From Streptomyces sp. MST-110588 (GTDB lineage Bacteria; Actinomycetota; Actinomycetes; Streptomycetales; Streptomycetaceae): a stretch of 64,000 nt of DNA. The stretch is taken from NCBI RefSeq assembly GCF_022695595.1, contig NZ_CP074380.1, positions 992,001 to 1,056,000 of the forward strand. The letters are read 5' to 3'. Positions 37,372 through 45,527 of the stretch are shown in pieces. The first letter of the stretch is position 1. Each line of letters begins with the position of its first letter. The position numbers and the translations under genes are program-made. The notes below the pieces were generated by a model that was not told the origin of the DNA, searched no databases, and was given only the letters and a program-made list of their open reading frames with translations.

Positions 37372-38435
37372 GATCGGTTCCCTTCGCTCGCCCGGTGCGT
37401 TCCCGACGCTACCGCCAGCAGCCGCCGGGCCTTGAGTTCGGTCTCCGCCCACTCCCCCTCGGGGTCCGAGCCCCAGGTGATGCCGGCCCCGGTACCGAAG
37501 CGCAGTACGGGGCCTGTGGGCGCGGCGCGGTCGATCCAGAAGGTGCGGATGCCGACGGCCAGCTCGCCGGTGCCGCGGTCCGCGTCGACCCAGCCGATGC
37601 CGCCGCAGTAGGGGCCGCGGGCGGCGGTCTCCAGTTCGTCGATGATGCGCAGGGCGCTGCTCTTGGGCGCGCCGGTGACCGAGCCGGGCGGGAAGGTGGC
37701 GGCCAGCAGCTCGGCCCAGGCGGTCTTCTCGTACGCGTCGGCGATCTCGCCGCGCACGGTGGAGACCAGGTGGACCAGCCCGGGGTGCTCTTCGAGCGCG
37801 CACAGCGCCGGGACGGTCACCGAGCCGGAGGCGCAGACCCGCCCCAGGTCGTTGCGGACCAGGTCCACGATCATCACGTTCTCGGCGTGGTCCTTGTCCC
37901 GGAGGTCTTCGGCGGTCGGGGCGGTGCCCTTGATGGGGCCGGATTCGACCGTACGGCCCCGGCGGCGCAGGAACAGCTCGGGCGAGGCGGTGGCCACCTC
38001 CACACCGTGCGCCGGGAGGCGGACCGTGCCCGCGTACGGGGCCGGGTTCCCGCGGGCCAGCAGCGCGCTCAGCGCGTCCACGTCGGCCCGGTCGGGGTCG
38101 GGCAGCGGCGCGGTCAGGACGCGGCAGAGGTTCACCTGGTAGACGTCCCCGGCCGCGATGTACTCGCGGATGCGCCGTACGCCGGCGGTGTACGCGGCGT
38201 GGTCCAGGGAGCTGGTCCAGTCCCCGGGGGCCGGGCCGCGCCACCGTCCGGGGTCCGGGACGGGCGCGGGGGCGGGGCGTACGTCGCCGAAGCGGGCGCA
38301 GCACAGGCCCCCCTCGGCGTCGGCCACCACGGCCCACCATCCCGTCGACTCCAGGGCCGCCGGGTCGCTGGTGACATCGCGCAGGTCGGTGGCCAGCAGG
38401 CCGCCGAAGCGGGCTATGGGAGGGAAGTCGCGCAC
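37368..38435 (-). CDS. pabB: Aminodeoxychorismate synthase component I-like, chorismate-binding
   Basis: This 355-residue chorismate-using enzyme shows ESGPIKGTAPTAEDLRDKDH, with the lysine typical of the PabB type. It also has ENVMIVDLVRNDLGRVC and TFPPGSVTGAPKSSALRIID. It aminates chorismate with a glutaminase partner that is not encoded here. The open frame extends to 38546, but the GTG at 38435 (MRDFPPIARFGGLL) fits the family. No ribosome site precedes it, so a leaderless transcript is possible. It is coupled to pabC and divergent from the tRNA cluster. Confidence 0.92.
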   Translation of the reverse strand: MRDFPPIARFGGLLATDLRDVTSDPAALESTGWWAVVADAEGGLCCARFGDVRPAPAPVPDPGRWRGPAPGDWTSSLDHAAYTAGVRRIREYIAAGDVYQVNLCRVLTAPLPDPDRADVDALSALLARGNPAPYAGTVRLPAHGVEVATASPELFLRRRGRTVESGPIKGTAPTAEDLRDKDHAENVMIVDLVRNDLGRVCASGSVTVPALCALEEHPGLVHLVSTVRGEIADAYEKTAWAELLAATFPPGSVTGAPKSSALRIIDELETAARGPYCGGIGWVDADRGTGELAVGIRTFWIDRAAPTGPVLRFGTGAGITWGSDPEGEWAETELKARRLLAVASGTHRASEGNRS

Positions 38436-38511
38436 GTCAGTGAGTCTATGGCGCGGGGCCACCGGCCGCCCCGGGCGAGCGGGCACCGCAGCACGCTGGG
38501 CAAACGCGTTT

Positions 38512-38539
38512 TTGTGCTGGCCCCGGAATCCGCTAGAGT
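38512..38539 (+). promoter_or_regulatory. Candidate promoter of the tRNA cluster
   Basis: TTGTGC at 38512-38517 and TAGAGT at 38534-38539, 16 bases apart, match a vegetative sigma-type promoter. The site is about 75 bases before tRNA-Gly, which fits a leader of modest length. Confidence 0.55.
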
Positions 38540-38615
38540 TCAACACGTCGCCGGGACGCGCAAACGCCCCGGGGAACGGAGTGCCTCACCGGACGTAGTC
38601 TGGGGGAGACACACT

Positions 38616-38688
<73 letters not shown>

Positions 38689-38723
38689 CGAAGTGGGGGA
38701 TCTTCCCGAACCCCTACACTCCT

Positions 38724-38797
38724 GGTGGAGTGGCCGAGAGGCGAGGCAACGGCCTGCAAAGCCGTCTACACGGGTTCAAATCCCGTCTCCACCTCCA
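38724..38797 (+). tRNA. tRNA-Cys(GCA) with encoded CCA
   Basis: The acceptor GGTGGAG pairs with CTCCACC, discriminator T. The anticodon stem ACGGC/GCCGT holds the loop CTGCAAA (anticodon GCA), and the T arm contains GGGTTCAAATCCC. The discriminator at 38794 is followed directly by CCA, so this tRNA, unlike its neighbours, has its 3' end encoded. The next tRNA begins one base later. Confidence 0.97.
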
Positions 38798-38798
38798 A

Positions 38799-38870
38799 GG
38801 ACGATTAGCTCAGCGGGAGAGCGCTTCCCTGACACGGAAGAGGTCACTGGTTCAATCCCAGTATCGTCCA
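38799..38870 (+). tRNA. tRNA-Val(GAC), copy 1
   Basis: The acceptor GGACGAT pairs with ATCGTCC and the discriminator is A. The anticodon stem CTTCC/GGAAG holds the loop CTGACAC (anticodon GAC), and the T arm contains TGGTTCAATCCCA. It is 72 bases long and starts one base after the tRNA-Cys CCA end. Confidence 0.97.
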
Positions 38871-38912
38871 CCGGTCCGCAAGGACCCGCCCCGCCTTCGG
38901 GAGGGGAAACCC

Positions 38913-38984
38913 GCGCGATTAGCTCAGCGGGAGAGCGCTTCCCTGACACGGAAGAGGTCACTGGTTCAATCCCAGTATCGCGCA
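38913..38984 (+). tRNA. tRNA-Val(GAC), copy 2, variant acceptor stem
   Basis: The body is the same as the neighbouring tRNA-Val(GAC) genes, but the acceptor is GCGCGAT paired with ATCGCGC. Two base pairs are changed on both strands of the stem so pairing is kept. Anticodon GAC, discriminator A, no encoded CCA. Confidence 0.97.
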
Positions 38985-39015
38985 CGCAGTACCGCGGCCC
39001 CGGCCGCGGCTCCCA

Positions 39016-39087
39016 GGACGATTAGCTCAGCGGGAGAGCGCTTCCCTGACACGGAAGAGGTCACTGGTTCAATCCCAGTATCGTCCA
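39016..39087 (+). tRNA. tRNA-Val(GAC), copy 3
   Basis: This is identical to copy 1: acceptor GGACGAT/ATCGTCC, anticodon loop CTGACAC, discriminator A. It is the last tRNA of the cluster, followed by a terminator hairpin. Confidence 0.97.
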
Positions 39088-39096
39088 CACCGCAGG

Positions 39097-39129
39097 CCGA
39101 GGGCCGGAGCTTCTTGCTCCGGCCCTCGG
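39097..39129. terminator. Terminator after the tRNA cluster
   Basis: A perfect 14-bp inverted repeat (CCGAGGGCCGGAGC and its complement) with a TTCTT loop starts ten bases after the last tRNA. It also lies just beyond the convergent zinc-ribbon gene and may serve both. Confidence 0.88.
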
Positions 39130-39163
39130 TCGTTCCCGCGTCAGGACCCGGCGCCCCCGGTGA

Positions 39164-39450
39164 TCAAGAGGAGAAGAGCATCCGGCCGAAGCCGCGGTGC
39201 CCGTGATGGCCGTGGTGGCCATAGTGACCGTGCTGTGCCTGGTGCGGGGCGCCCCACGCGGGAGCCGCCGGGTACGCCTGCGGGGCGGGCGGGGCGGCGG
39301 CGCCTGCTGGGCCCACTGCGCCTCCAGCCGGCTCAGCGACTCCAGCTCCCCGTAGTCCAGGAAGATCCCCCGGCAGCCGGCGCACTGTTCGATCTGCACA
39401 CCGCTGCGGTTGTACGTGTGCATCGGCGCATGACACTTGGGGCACTGCAT
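39164..39450 (-). CDS. TFIIB-type zinc-ribbon protein, frame-shifted
   Basis: The first 50 residues encode a zinc ribbon, with cysteine pairs CPKC at residues 3-6 and CAGC at 23-26, then GIFLDYGELESLSRLEAQW. In the start frame the sequence then turns into an Arg-rich run. One frame over it continues AAPPAPQAYPAAPAWG, a His/Gly-rich run and RGFGRMLFSS ending at 39164, the end I expect for this streptomycete family. The switch falls in the C/G-rich block at about 39285-39310. AGGAG lies ten bases before the ATG. The restored length is about 95 residues. The family is uncharacterised. Confidence 0.8.
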
Positions 39451-39516
39451 CTCGGCTCAACTCCTGTCGTCCGTAGGACACCGCCGGAACGGCCGTACGG
39501 CGGCGAGGAATTCACC

Positions 39517-40674
39517 CTATTCGCCTTCTCCGCCCGCCAACCCGCCCGGAACGGGGGCCATCCGGGCGCAGGCGTCGACGAGCGCCTCCTCGACCTCGTC
39601 CAGCGGGCGGGGCGCGGCGGTGGCCTTGGCGACGGCGAGGGCCGCGGTCTGGACCGTCAGGGCCCTGGCCGGTACGTCCAGTTCCGGCCAGGGGTCGCCG
39701 TCGGGGCGCACCGCCGGGCCGCCCGCGCGGCGGTAGGCGTCCAGGAAACGGGACCAGACGTCGGGGGCGAGCAGGCCGGTGGCGTACCAGGCGGCGGGGC
39801 GGGCCAGGTCCCAGGCCGGGTCGCCCAGCCCGAGGTCGTCGATGTCTATGAGGAGCCAGGGCCCTTCGGGGGCCGGGTGCCTGACGAGCTGTCCGAGGTG
39901 GAGGTCGCCGTGGCACAGCGCGTCCGTACGGGGCGACGGCGCCTCGTCACGGGCCCAGGCAGGCAGCAGCGACCAGGCGCGTTCGATGACGGCGCGGGCT
40001 TCCGCGAGCGTACGGGTTTCCCCAGGGGTACGGGTTTCCCCAGGGGTACGGGCCTTGGCGGGCGGGCCGGCTTCCGCGAGGGTGCGGGCCCCGGCGACGG
40101 GGGCCGCGGTGGTGTCGTACGGGGGGACCGGGGTGGTGCCGTCCGGCCGGGCCCCGGTGGTGCCGTACGAGGAAACCGGAGCCGTGCCGTCCGGCCGGGG
40201 AGCAGTGGCGGCGCGCAGGCGGGCCAGGGCGCGGGCGGCCTTGGCCGGGCCGCGCATCGGCGGCACCGGGCCGGGCAGCGTGCCGGGACGGACCGTGTGC
40301 AGCCGGGCCAGCAGGCGGGCGGCGTCCTCCCAGGGGGCGGCGGCGGGGTCGTCGGGGGCGACCGGCCGCCCGTACGGCCAGCGGGTCACGGGGCGGCCGT
40401 CGTCCAGGAGGGTGAGGAAGCCGTCCGGCGCGGTGAGCGGCAGCGGCGGCAGCACGATGCCGCGCAATCGCGGATGGGCGGCGACCCGCAGGCGCACGGC
40501 GAGGTCGGCGGGGTCGCAGTCCGGCGCGTGGGCCTTGGCCACGGCGGGGCCGCTGCGCACGACGGTGACGTCGGGCCGGTCGGCGAGGACCTGCGCCGGC
40601 CGGGCCGTGGGGCCGGCCCCTCCCGCCGCCGCGGTGAGGGCCGCCAGATGGCCGGCCGGTGGTGCTGTGGGCAT
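39517..40674 (-). CDS. Aminoglycoside phosphotransferase-fold kinase
   Basis: This 385-residue protein has the APH catalytic loop CHGDLHLGQL and the metal-binding DIDDLGLGDP. Between the N-lobe and these motifs lies a variable Thr/Pro/Gly-rich region (about residues 175-240) with near-repeats of a GTT-x-RPDGT type and a duplicated TPGETR. The ATG at 40674 has GGGGGAG five bases upstream. The substrate is unknown; many streptomycete members act on small metabolites and not on antibiotics. Confidence 0.9.
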   Translation of the reverse strand: MPTAPPAGHLAALTAAAGGAGPTARPAQVLADRPDVTVVRSGPAVAKAHAPDCDPADLAVRLRVAAHPRLRGIVLPPLPLTAPDGFLTLLDDGRPVTRWPYGRPVAPDDPAAAPWEDAARLLARLHTVRPGTLPGPVPPMRGPAKAARALARLRAATAPRPDGTAPVSSYGTTGARPDGTTPVPPYDTTAAPVAGARTLAEAGPPAKARTPGETRTPGETRTLAEARAVIERAWSLLPAWARDEAPSPRTDALCHGDLHLGQLVRHPAPEGPWLLIDIDDLGLGDPAWDLARPAAWYATGLLAPDVWSRFLDAYRRAGGPAVRPDGDPWPELDVPARALTVQTAALAVAKATAAPRPLDEVEEALVDACARMAPVPGGLAGGEGE

Positions 40675-40890
40675 CGCGCTCCCCCGGTTCGTACCGCGCC
40701 GCCACGCTCCGGGCGCCCGGCCGGGGCCCGGACACAGGCTCCCGGCGATCCTACGCGGCCCGGCGGGTACGAGGACTGCGGAGCACCGTGATCGCGGAGC
40801 CCGGCGGGTACGAGGACCGCGGAGCCCGGCAGCCCCCGGAGCCGGCAGCCGTGAAGCCGGCAGCCGCCCACCACGACGCCCATAACCATG

Positions 40891-40916
40891 CGGTATGCCA
40901 GCCGCGCGGCATACCG
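40891..40916. repeat. 9-bp inverted repeat
   Basis: CGGTATGCC and GGCATACCG flank an 8-base spacer. It could be a protein-binding palindrome or a weak hairpin. Confidence 0.5.
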
Positions 40917-40946
40917 GCCGCAGCGCGCGACGGCCGCACAGCGCGA

Positions 40947-40976
40947 TGGCCGGGCATCTCCCCAGATGCCCGGCCA
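40947..40976 (-). terminator. Terminator after the small membrane gene
   Basis: A perfect 13-bp inverted repeat (TGGCCGGGCATCT and its complement) with a CCCC loop lies about 90 bases beyond the stop of the minus-strand gene at 41068-41277. Confidence 0.75.
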
Positions 40977-41067
40977 CTCGTGCCGTCCGCCGCACACCCC
41001 CGTCCCCACGGGGTTGACGGCCGGAATGTCCCCCGTCCCCGGGCCGCTCTCCCGGGGCCGCGGCGCC

Positions 41068-41277
41068 TCAGCGCCCCAGCATTCCGGCCACGGACGACGC
41101 CTGTGTCAGCACGGCGTCCCAGCCGCCGAACACGACGGCGAGGAGAACCGCCAGCGGCAGCACCATGGCCACCGCGACGAGAGGATGGCGGGTGCCGGAG
41201 GACTGCCGGCCCCCGAACGCCGCGGCGGCCCTGCGCCCGTGCGTCCGTACGACTGTGCGTCCCGAGCTGTACGCCAT
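41068..41277 (-). CDS. 69-residue membrane protein
   Basis: An ATG at 41277 with AGAGGA upstream starts MAYSSGRTVVRTHGRRAAAA. A basic N-terminus leads into one membrane helix (HPLVAVAMVLPLAVLLAVVF) and a short SSVAGMLGR end. The upstream part of the open frame is Arg/Pro-rich and is not used. The basic-then-hydrophobic pattern implies an N-in topology. Function unknown. Confidence 0.75.
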   Translation of the reverse strand: MAYSSGRTVVRTHGRRAAAAFGGRQSSGTRHPLVAVAMVLPLAVLLAVVFGGWDAVLTQASSVAGMLGR

Positions 41278-41473
41278 CGTTCCTCTCCCGTTCCTGCCCC
41301 GTTTTTGGGGCGGCGGGCGTCCTGACCTCGGGGGACGAGTGCTGCGCCCGCCGCTTGGAGACAACATTAGGCAACCGGCGGACGCCCGGCGTCATGCCGT
41401 CGTACCTATTGCCGGGCCTCCGCGAGGATGACGGGGCCCCTGGTCACGTACTCCCCTGGGTGGAGACGGGCCG

Positions 41474-41740
41474 TCAGCTCTGAGGGTCTTCCCAGAGGGG
41501 ACGCCCGCGCAGCTCCGACTCCTCGGTCCGGGGCACGGGGTGCTCGACCAGCGCCAGCACCCGGTTGGCCATGAAGCGGGCGGTCCGTACCAAAGAACCG
41601 TTCCTGGTGACTTCGCTCACTTCGACCACTCCTCTGCGCACCGCCGTCTCCACCCTCCGGCCCGCCCTGCTCGCCACCACCTCGTACACCTTCGTCGTGT
41701 CCCCGGCGTCCACGACGATCTCCACCCGGTCACCCTTCAC
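41474..41740 (-). CDS. Small uncharacterised protein of 88 residues
   Basis: From a GTG at 41740, preceded by AAGGGGG, the protein reads MKGDRVEIVVDAGDTTKVYE. Beta-rich stretches (TAVRRGVVEVSEVTRNGSLV) and a C-terminal FMANRVLALVEH helix follow. The upstream open frame is Arg-rich and out of character. The compact size and charge pattern suggest a conserved soluble protein. It is divergent from the kinase gene. No function is recognised. Confidence 0.8.
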   Translation of the reverse strand: MKGDRVEIVVDAGDTTKVYEVVASRAGRRVETAVRRGVVEVSEVTRNGSLVRTARFMANRVLALVEHPVPRTEESELRGRPLWEDPQS

Positions 41741-41937
41741 CGCGTCAATCCCCCTTCGGCTGCGGACCCTTGGGGTCCCGCGCGGCAGGCCGCGCCGCAC
41801 CGCGGCCGGTTCCCGCCCGCTCTTCGAGGATCCCACCCGGCACCGACAATCCACTCGCCGACGCATGCGCGGCCTCTGAGCACACCGAGCCGTCAATCCG
41901 TAAGCTGTGCCACGTCAGACGGGACCGGGCAGCGGGG

Positions 41938-43391
41938 ATGGACATGGCGATGATGCGGCTCCGACGCGAGGATCCGCGTGTCGTCGGCTCGTTCCGGCTC
42001 CACCGGCGGCTCGGCGCGGGCGGGATGGGCGTGGTCTACCTCGGCTCCGACAAGCGCGGGCAGCGGGTGGCCCTGAAGGTCATCAGGCCCGACCTGGCGG
42101 AGGATCAGGAGTTCCGGTCGCGGTTCGCCCGTGAGGTGTCGGCCGCACGCCGGATCCGCGGCGGCTGTACGGCGCGCCTGGTCGCCGCCGACCTGGACGC
42201 CGACCGGCCGTGGTTCGCCACCCAGTACGTCCCGGGCCCCTCGCTGCACGACAAGGTGAACGAGGAGGGCCCGCTGTCCCCTGCGCAGGTCGCCTCGATC
42301 GGCGCAGCGCTCTCCGAGGGCCTGCTGGCCGTCCACGACGCGGGGGTGGTGCACCGGGACCTCAAGCCGTCCAACATCCTGCTGTCGCCCAAGGGCCCGC
42401 GCATCATCGACTTCGGCATCGCCTGGGCCACCGGCGCCAGCACCCTCACCCACGTCGGTACGGCCATCGGGTCGCCCGGCTTCCTCGCGCCTGAGCAGGT
42501 GCGCGGCGCGGCGGTGACACCCGCCACGGACATCTTCGCGCTGGGTGCCACCCTCGCGTACGCCTGCACCGCCGACTCGCCCTTCGGGCAGGGCAGTTCG
42601 GAGGTCATGCTCTACCGCGTGGTGCACGAGGAGGCCCAGCTCGCCGGGGTGCCCGACGCGCTCGCCCCGCTGATCGCCGCCTGCCTGGACAAGGACCCGG
42701 CGGACCGCCCCAGCACGCTGTCGCTGTCGCTGCGTCTGAAGGAGATCGCGGCCCGCGAGGCGCACGGCCTGTCCGGCGGACCGCTGGAGGGGGGCCCGGC
42801 GCGTCCCCGGGGAGAGCGCTCCCCCTACGCCCGGCCCACCGGGCAGCGCGCCGAGGAGTACGCGCGCCAGCGCACGGAACGGCGCCCGGCGAACACGCCC
42901 GCCCCCACGCCGCGCCCGCAGCCGCCCGCCCGCCCCAGCCACGCCCGGCCACGCCCCGCGCCGCCGCGCCCCGGCCCGCGGCTCCGGGCACGGGCCCCGG
43001 CACCGGACCGCGCTCCGGCGCACGCCCGCAATCCCGCGGCCCCGCCGCGCGGGCCACGGGGCGAAACGGTTCGCGTCCCCCCGGCCGTACGGCCCCGGGC
43101 GGGCGGCGGCCCACCGGCCCGGACCGCCGGCTGCTGCGACAGCGGATCATCGTCTTCGTGACGGTCACCCTGCTCGTCGCGCTGGGCATCGCGGCGGCAC
43201 AGGGGTGCCAGGGCCCGTCGGACCGCGGGCTGGGCGGAGAACGCCGTACGCCGGTCTCCACCGTCCACAGTGACGTTTCCGCCGCCCCCGACACCACCCG
43301 CGACACGCCCGGCCGCCCCGTACCGCCGGTCACCTCCGCGTCCTCCGCACCGTCCGGTCCGGTCGGCCCGCCCGTCCCCTTCACCGACTGA
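41938..43391 (+). CDS. Membrane-anchored Ser/Thr protein kinase (Hanks type), frame-shifted before the membrane segment
   Basis: A complete kinase domain is visible: LGAGGMGVVYLG glycine loop, VALKVI lysine, HRDLKPSNILL catalytic loop, DFGIA, GSPGFLAPEQ and the final RPSTLSLSLRLKEIA. After about residue 270 comes a Pro/Arg/Ala juxtamembrane linker. In the kinase frame this ends at 43161 without a membrane segment. In the adjacent frame the linker continues to RLLRQRIIVFVTVTLLVALG (a membrane helix) and a 65-residue Pro/Ser/Thr tail ending VPFTD at 43391. Both frames are open from about 42900, so the break lies between there and 43100, in GC-rich sequence. ATGs at 41938 and 41944 are both possible starts. 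The sensed signal and targets are unknown. Confidence 0.85.
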
Positions 43392-43713
43392 GGACCGCCC
43401 GCCGGCCCGTAGGCTGCCTCCCGGCCACCGGCGAGGGTACATCCGCAGGTCAGAGCCTGCCGCCCGGCTCCGGGCCGATCCTTTGTCGCGGTCACACAGC
43501 GCTATATGTCCGTCTGCCGACGCCATACGGGCAGAGCCCCTATACACGGGAACACCCACGGGCGCCCAGTCGTTGAGGGAATGCCGACAGCGCCGCGGGG
43601 ACTCCCAGCAGCGGCGGCGGCATCCAACCTCGTCCGGACTTGCTTCCCGGTCGGGGTTTTCCCTTTGAGGGGTCCGTCACAAGTTCGGGCCCGCTCCTCA
43701 GGGGGAGGAAGCC
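43392..43713. other. Intergenic leader region
   Basis: These 322 bases between the kinase tail and the 44-residue gene hold no supported gene. They include several A/T-containing stretches (GCTATATG, GGGGTTTTCCC) unusual for this chromosome, which may be promoter elements of the small gene. Confidence 0.5.
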
Positions 43714-43848
43714 ATGGCCGGACTCGAAAAGAGGAAGACCGCCCGCAGACTGCTCCGGGCCGCCGCCTTCAGTTTCGTCCGAGGTGCGGCGGCTGCTGCG
43801 GGCGGATGCACCATCACCGTGTTGGCCTGGTGGGCGGAACATCGATGA
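43714..43848 (+). CDS. 44-residue hydrophobic peptide
   Basis: An ATG with GGGGGAGGAAGCC directly upstream begins MAGLEKRKTARRLLRAAAF, followed by SFVRGAAAAAGGC, a short hydrophobic ITVLAWW and a TGA at 43846. The strong ribosome site, basic amphipathic N-terminus and hydrophobic end suggest a real small membrane-associated protein. I think similar small proteins exist in other streptomycetes but could not check. Function unknown. Confidence 0.6.
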   Translation: MAGLEKRKTARRLLRAAAFSFVRGAAAAAGGCTITVLAWWAEHR

Positions 43849-43939
43849 GCACCGGCCGTTGTCCGGCGCCACGCCATCCGTGACAGGACGTCACCAGATC
43901 GCTGGTTCTGACCGCTGCGCTGGACGACCTCGCGCAACA

Positions 43940-44077
43940 CAGCCACGGCGACACGTCCACCGCCGGCACTAAGCGCCCGCCGTCGAATCGCAGCAGCGGC
44001 AGGCCGGCCGGCAGACTGCGTAGCCGCTCGACGTCGATGTCGCCGCGGCGCGGCAGCCCTGCCCCGAGTTCGACTCT
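43940..44077 (-). pseudogene. Probable transposase remnant
   Basis: On the minus strand one frame reads RRGDIDVERLRSLPAGLPLL followed by RFDGGRLVPAVDVSPWL. This closely resembles the segment carrying the first catalytic Asp of IS701-like streptomycete transposases (GRL-x-LAVDVSPWL). The match covers only about 45 codons and the expected sequence on either side is missing. No terminal inverted repeats are seen. It would be a decayed fragment from an old insertion. Confidence 0.45.
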
Positions 44078-44127
44078 TGTTCGAGGCGATGGCACCATGT
44101 GCGGCATGACGATCAACCGAAAGGTCC

Positions 44128-44553
44128 ATGCCGCGTAAACGGCCAGGACGTATCCGGGCCGGCCTCCCGCGCCGACGCCGGTCACAGGACAGCACCACGG
44201 TCATAAAGGGCTTTTCCTCGCGAGCGCTGGCCGAGATAGGCCGCCTTGAGCGCACCCGGAACCATCTGGAACCGGGAGACGTCGGCCGGGCCGTACGCCT
44301 GTGGAAGGACTACGTCCACCGTCCGAAGCGAGAGCTGTGGCACGACTTCGACCGGCTCTGGCACGACGACAAATGGTGCGACCTTCACTGGCACTGCTGT
44401 GGAAACCCGCTCGTAGCCCGGCAACTCCTCGACATCACGCTGCGAGCCCTGCCCCACCGCGGAGCCCGAGAACTCCGAAAGGCCATCAGCAGGCTCGACG
44501 CCATCTGGACCTTGCCCCCACCCCCACTACCGTCGGTGCCAGACGAGAGATGA
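44128..44553 (+). CDS. Uncharacterised protein, His/Trp/Cys-rich
   Basis: This 141-residue frame has GAAAGG a few bases before the ATG. The first 30 residues are Arg-rich and doubtful. From about residue 27 (KGFSSRALAEIGRLERTRNH) it looks like a folded helical protein with RAVRLWKDYVHRPKRELWHD, a cluster DDKWCDLHWHCCGNP and ARELRKAISRLDAIW. The Cys/His cluster could bind metal. It overlaps no other supported gene but sits next to the transposase remnant, so it may be acquired. Function not recognised. Confidence 0.6.
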   Translation: MPRKRPGRIRAGLPRRRRSQDSTTVIKGFSSRALAEIGRLERTRNHLEPGDVGRAVRLWKDYVHRPKRELWHDFDRLWHDDKWCDLHWHCCGNPLVARQLLDITLRALPHRGARELRKAISRLDAIWTLPPPPLPSVPDER

Positions 44554-44655
44554 AGAACAAGCTCAGCACACAGCCGTCGCGCACGCCCCCGCGCACCCGG
44601 TCCGGGCCGGCCTCGAAGGAGGGACCAGGACGGACGAGGACGGACCAGGGCGAAC

Positions 44656-45474
44656 TCAGTCCCCCGGCCGCCCGGTGGCGACCGCGTAGAAGGCGACCGC
44701 CGCCGCGGCGCCCACGTTGAGTGAGTCCACGCCGTGAGCCATCGGGATGCGGACCCATTCGTCGGCCGCCCTCAGGGCCCGCGCGGACAGGCCGTCCCCC
44801 TCCGCGCCGAGCATCAGCGCGGCCCGGTCCAGGCGGTGCGGGGCGGCCTCGTCGATGGCGGTGGCCCGGGCGTCGGGTGTCAGGGCCAGCAGCCGGAAAC
44901 CGGCTTCGCGTACGGCCTCCAGGCCCTGGGGCCAGGTTTCCACCCGGGCGTAGGGCACGGAGAAGACCGCCCCCATGGAGACCTTCACCGAGCGGCGGTA
45001 GAGCGGGTCGGCGCAGTCCGGGGAGAGCAGCACCGCGTCCATTCCCAGGGCGGCGGCACTCCGGAATATCGCACCGATGTTCGTATGATCGTTGACGGCT
45101 TCCATGACGGCGATGCGGCGGGCGCCGCCGAGCAGGTCGGACGCGGCGGGCAGCGGCTTGCGCTGCATGGAGGCCAGCGCCCCGCGGTGCACGTGGTAGC
45201 CCGTCACCCGCTCGGCGAGCTCGGGGGCGACCACGTACACGGGCGCCGCGGCCTCGTCGATCACATCGCGCATGACGTCGGCCCACTTGGCCGACAGCAG
45301 CATGGACCGCATCCGGTAGCCGGCCTGCCGGGCGCGCCGGACGACCTTCTCGCCCTCGGCGATGAACAGCCCTTCGGCGGGCTCGCGCCGGCGCCGCAGC
45401 TCGACGTCCGTCAGACCGGTGTAGTCGCTCAGCCGGGGGTCGTCCGGGTCGTCGACGGTGATGATTTCAGCCAC
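44656..45474 (-). CDS. TrmH/SpoU-family RNA 2'-O-methyltransferase
   Basis: This 272-residue SPOUT enzyme has an N-terminal substrate-binding domain (EGLFIAEGEKVVRRARQAG) and the three SPOUT motifs: NDHTNIGAIFRSAAALGMDA, LMLGAEGDGLS and IPMAHGVDSLNVGAAAAVAF, the last forming the SAM-binding knot. It methylates a ribose in rRNA or tRNA; the target site cannot be deduced. It is followed upstream on the same strand by the siroheme gene. Confidence 0.95.
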   Translation of the reverse strand: MAEIITVDDPDDPRLSDYTGLTDVELRRRREPAEGLFIAEGEKVVRRARQAGYRMRSMLLSAKWADVMRDVIDEAAAPVYVVAPELAERVTGYHVHRGALASMQRKPLPAASDLLGGARRIAVMEAVNDHTNIGAIFRSAAALGMDAVLLSPDCADPLYRRSVKVSMGAVFSVPYARVETWPQGLEAVREAGFRLLALTPDARATAIDEAAPHRLDRAALMLGAEGDGLSARALRAADEWVRIPMAHGVDSLNVGAAAAVAFYAVATGRPGD

Positions 45475-45527
45475 GGGGTGATAGTGCCTTGTCGGTGTCG
45501 GGGGTGCGATGCCGGGAACGGCGCCGG

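Larger units (their letters stand above)
40675..41067. other. Intergenic region with repeats and hairpins
   Basis: These 393 bases between two minus-strand genes contain a CCCGGCGGGTACGAGGAC direct repeat (two copies between about 40757 and 40817), a hairpin at 40891-40916 and a terminator at 40947-40976. No gene is supported. Confidence 0.6.

Noticed and set aside
43240..43391. Independent small secreted protein from 43158
   Set aside because: The frame from 43158 is better explained as the membrane helix and tail of the frame-shifted kinase, which has the expected domain order.
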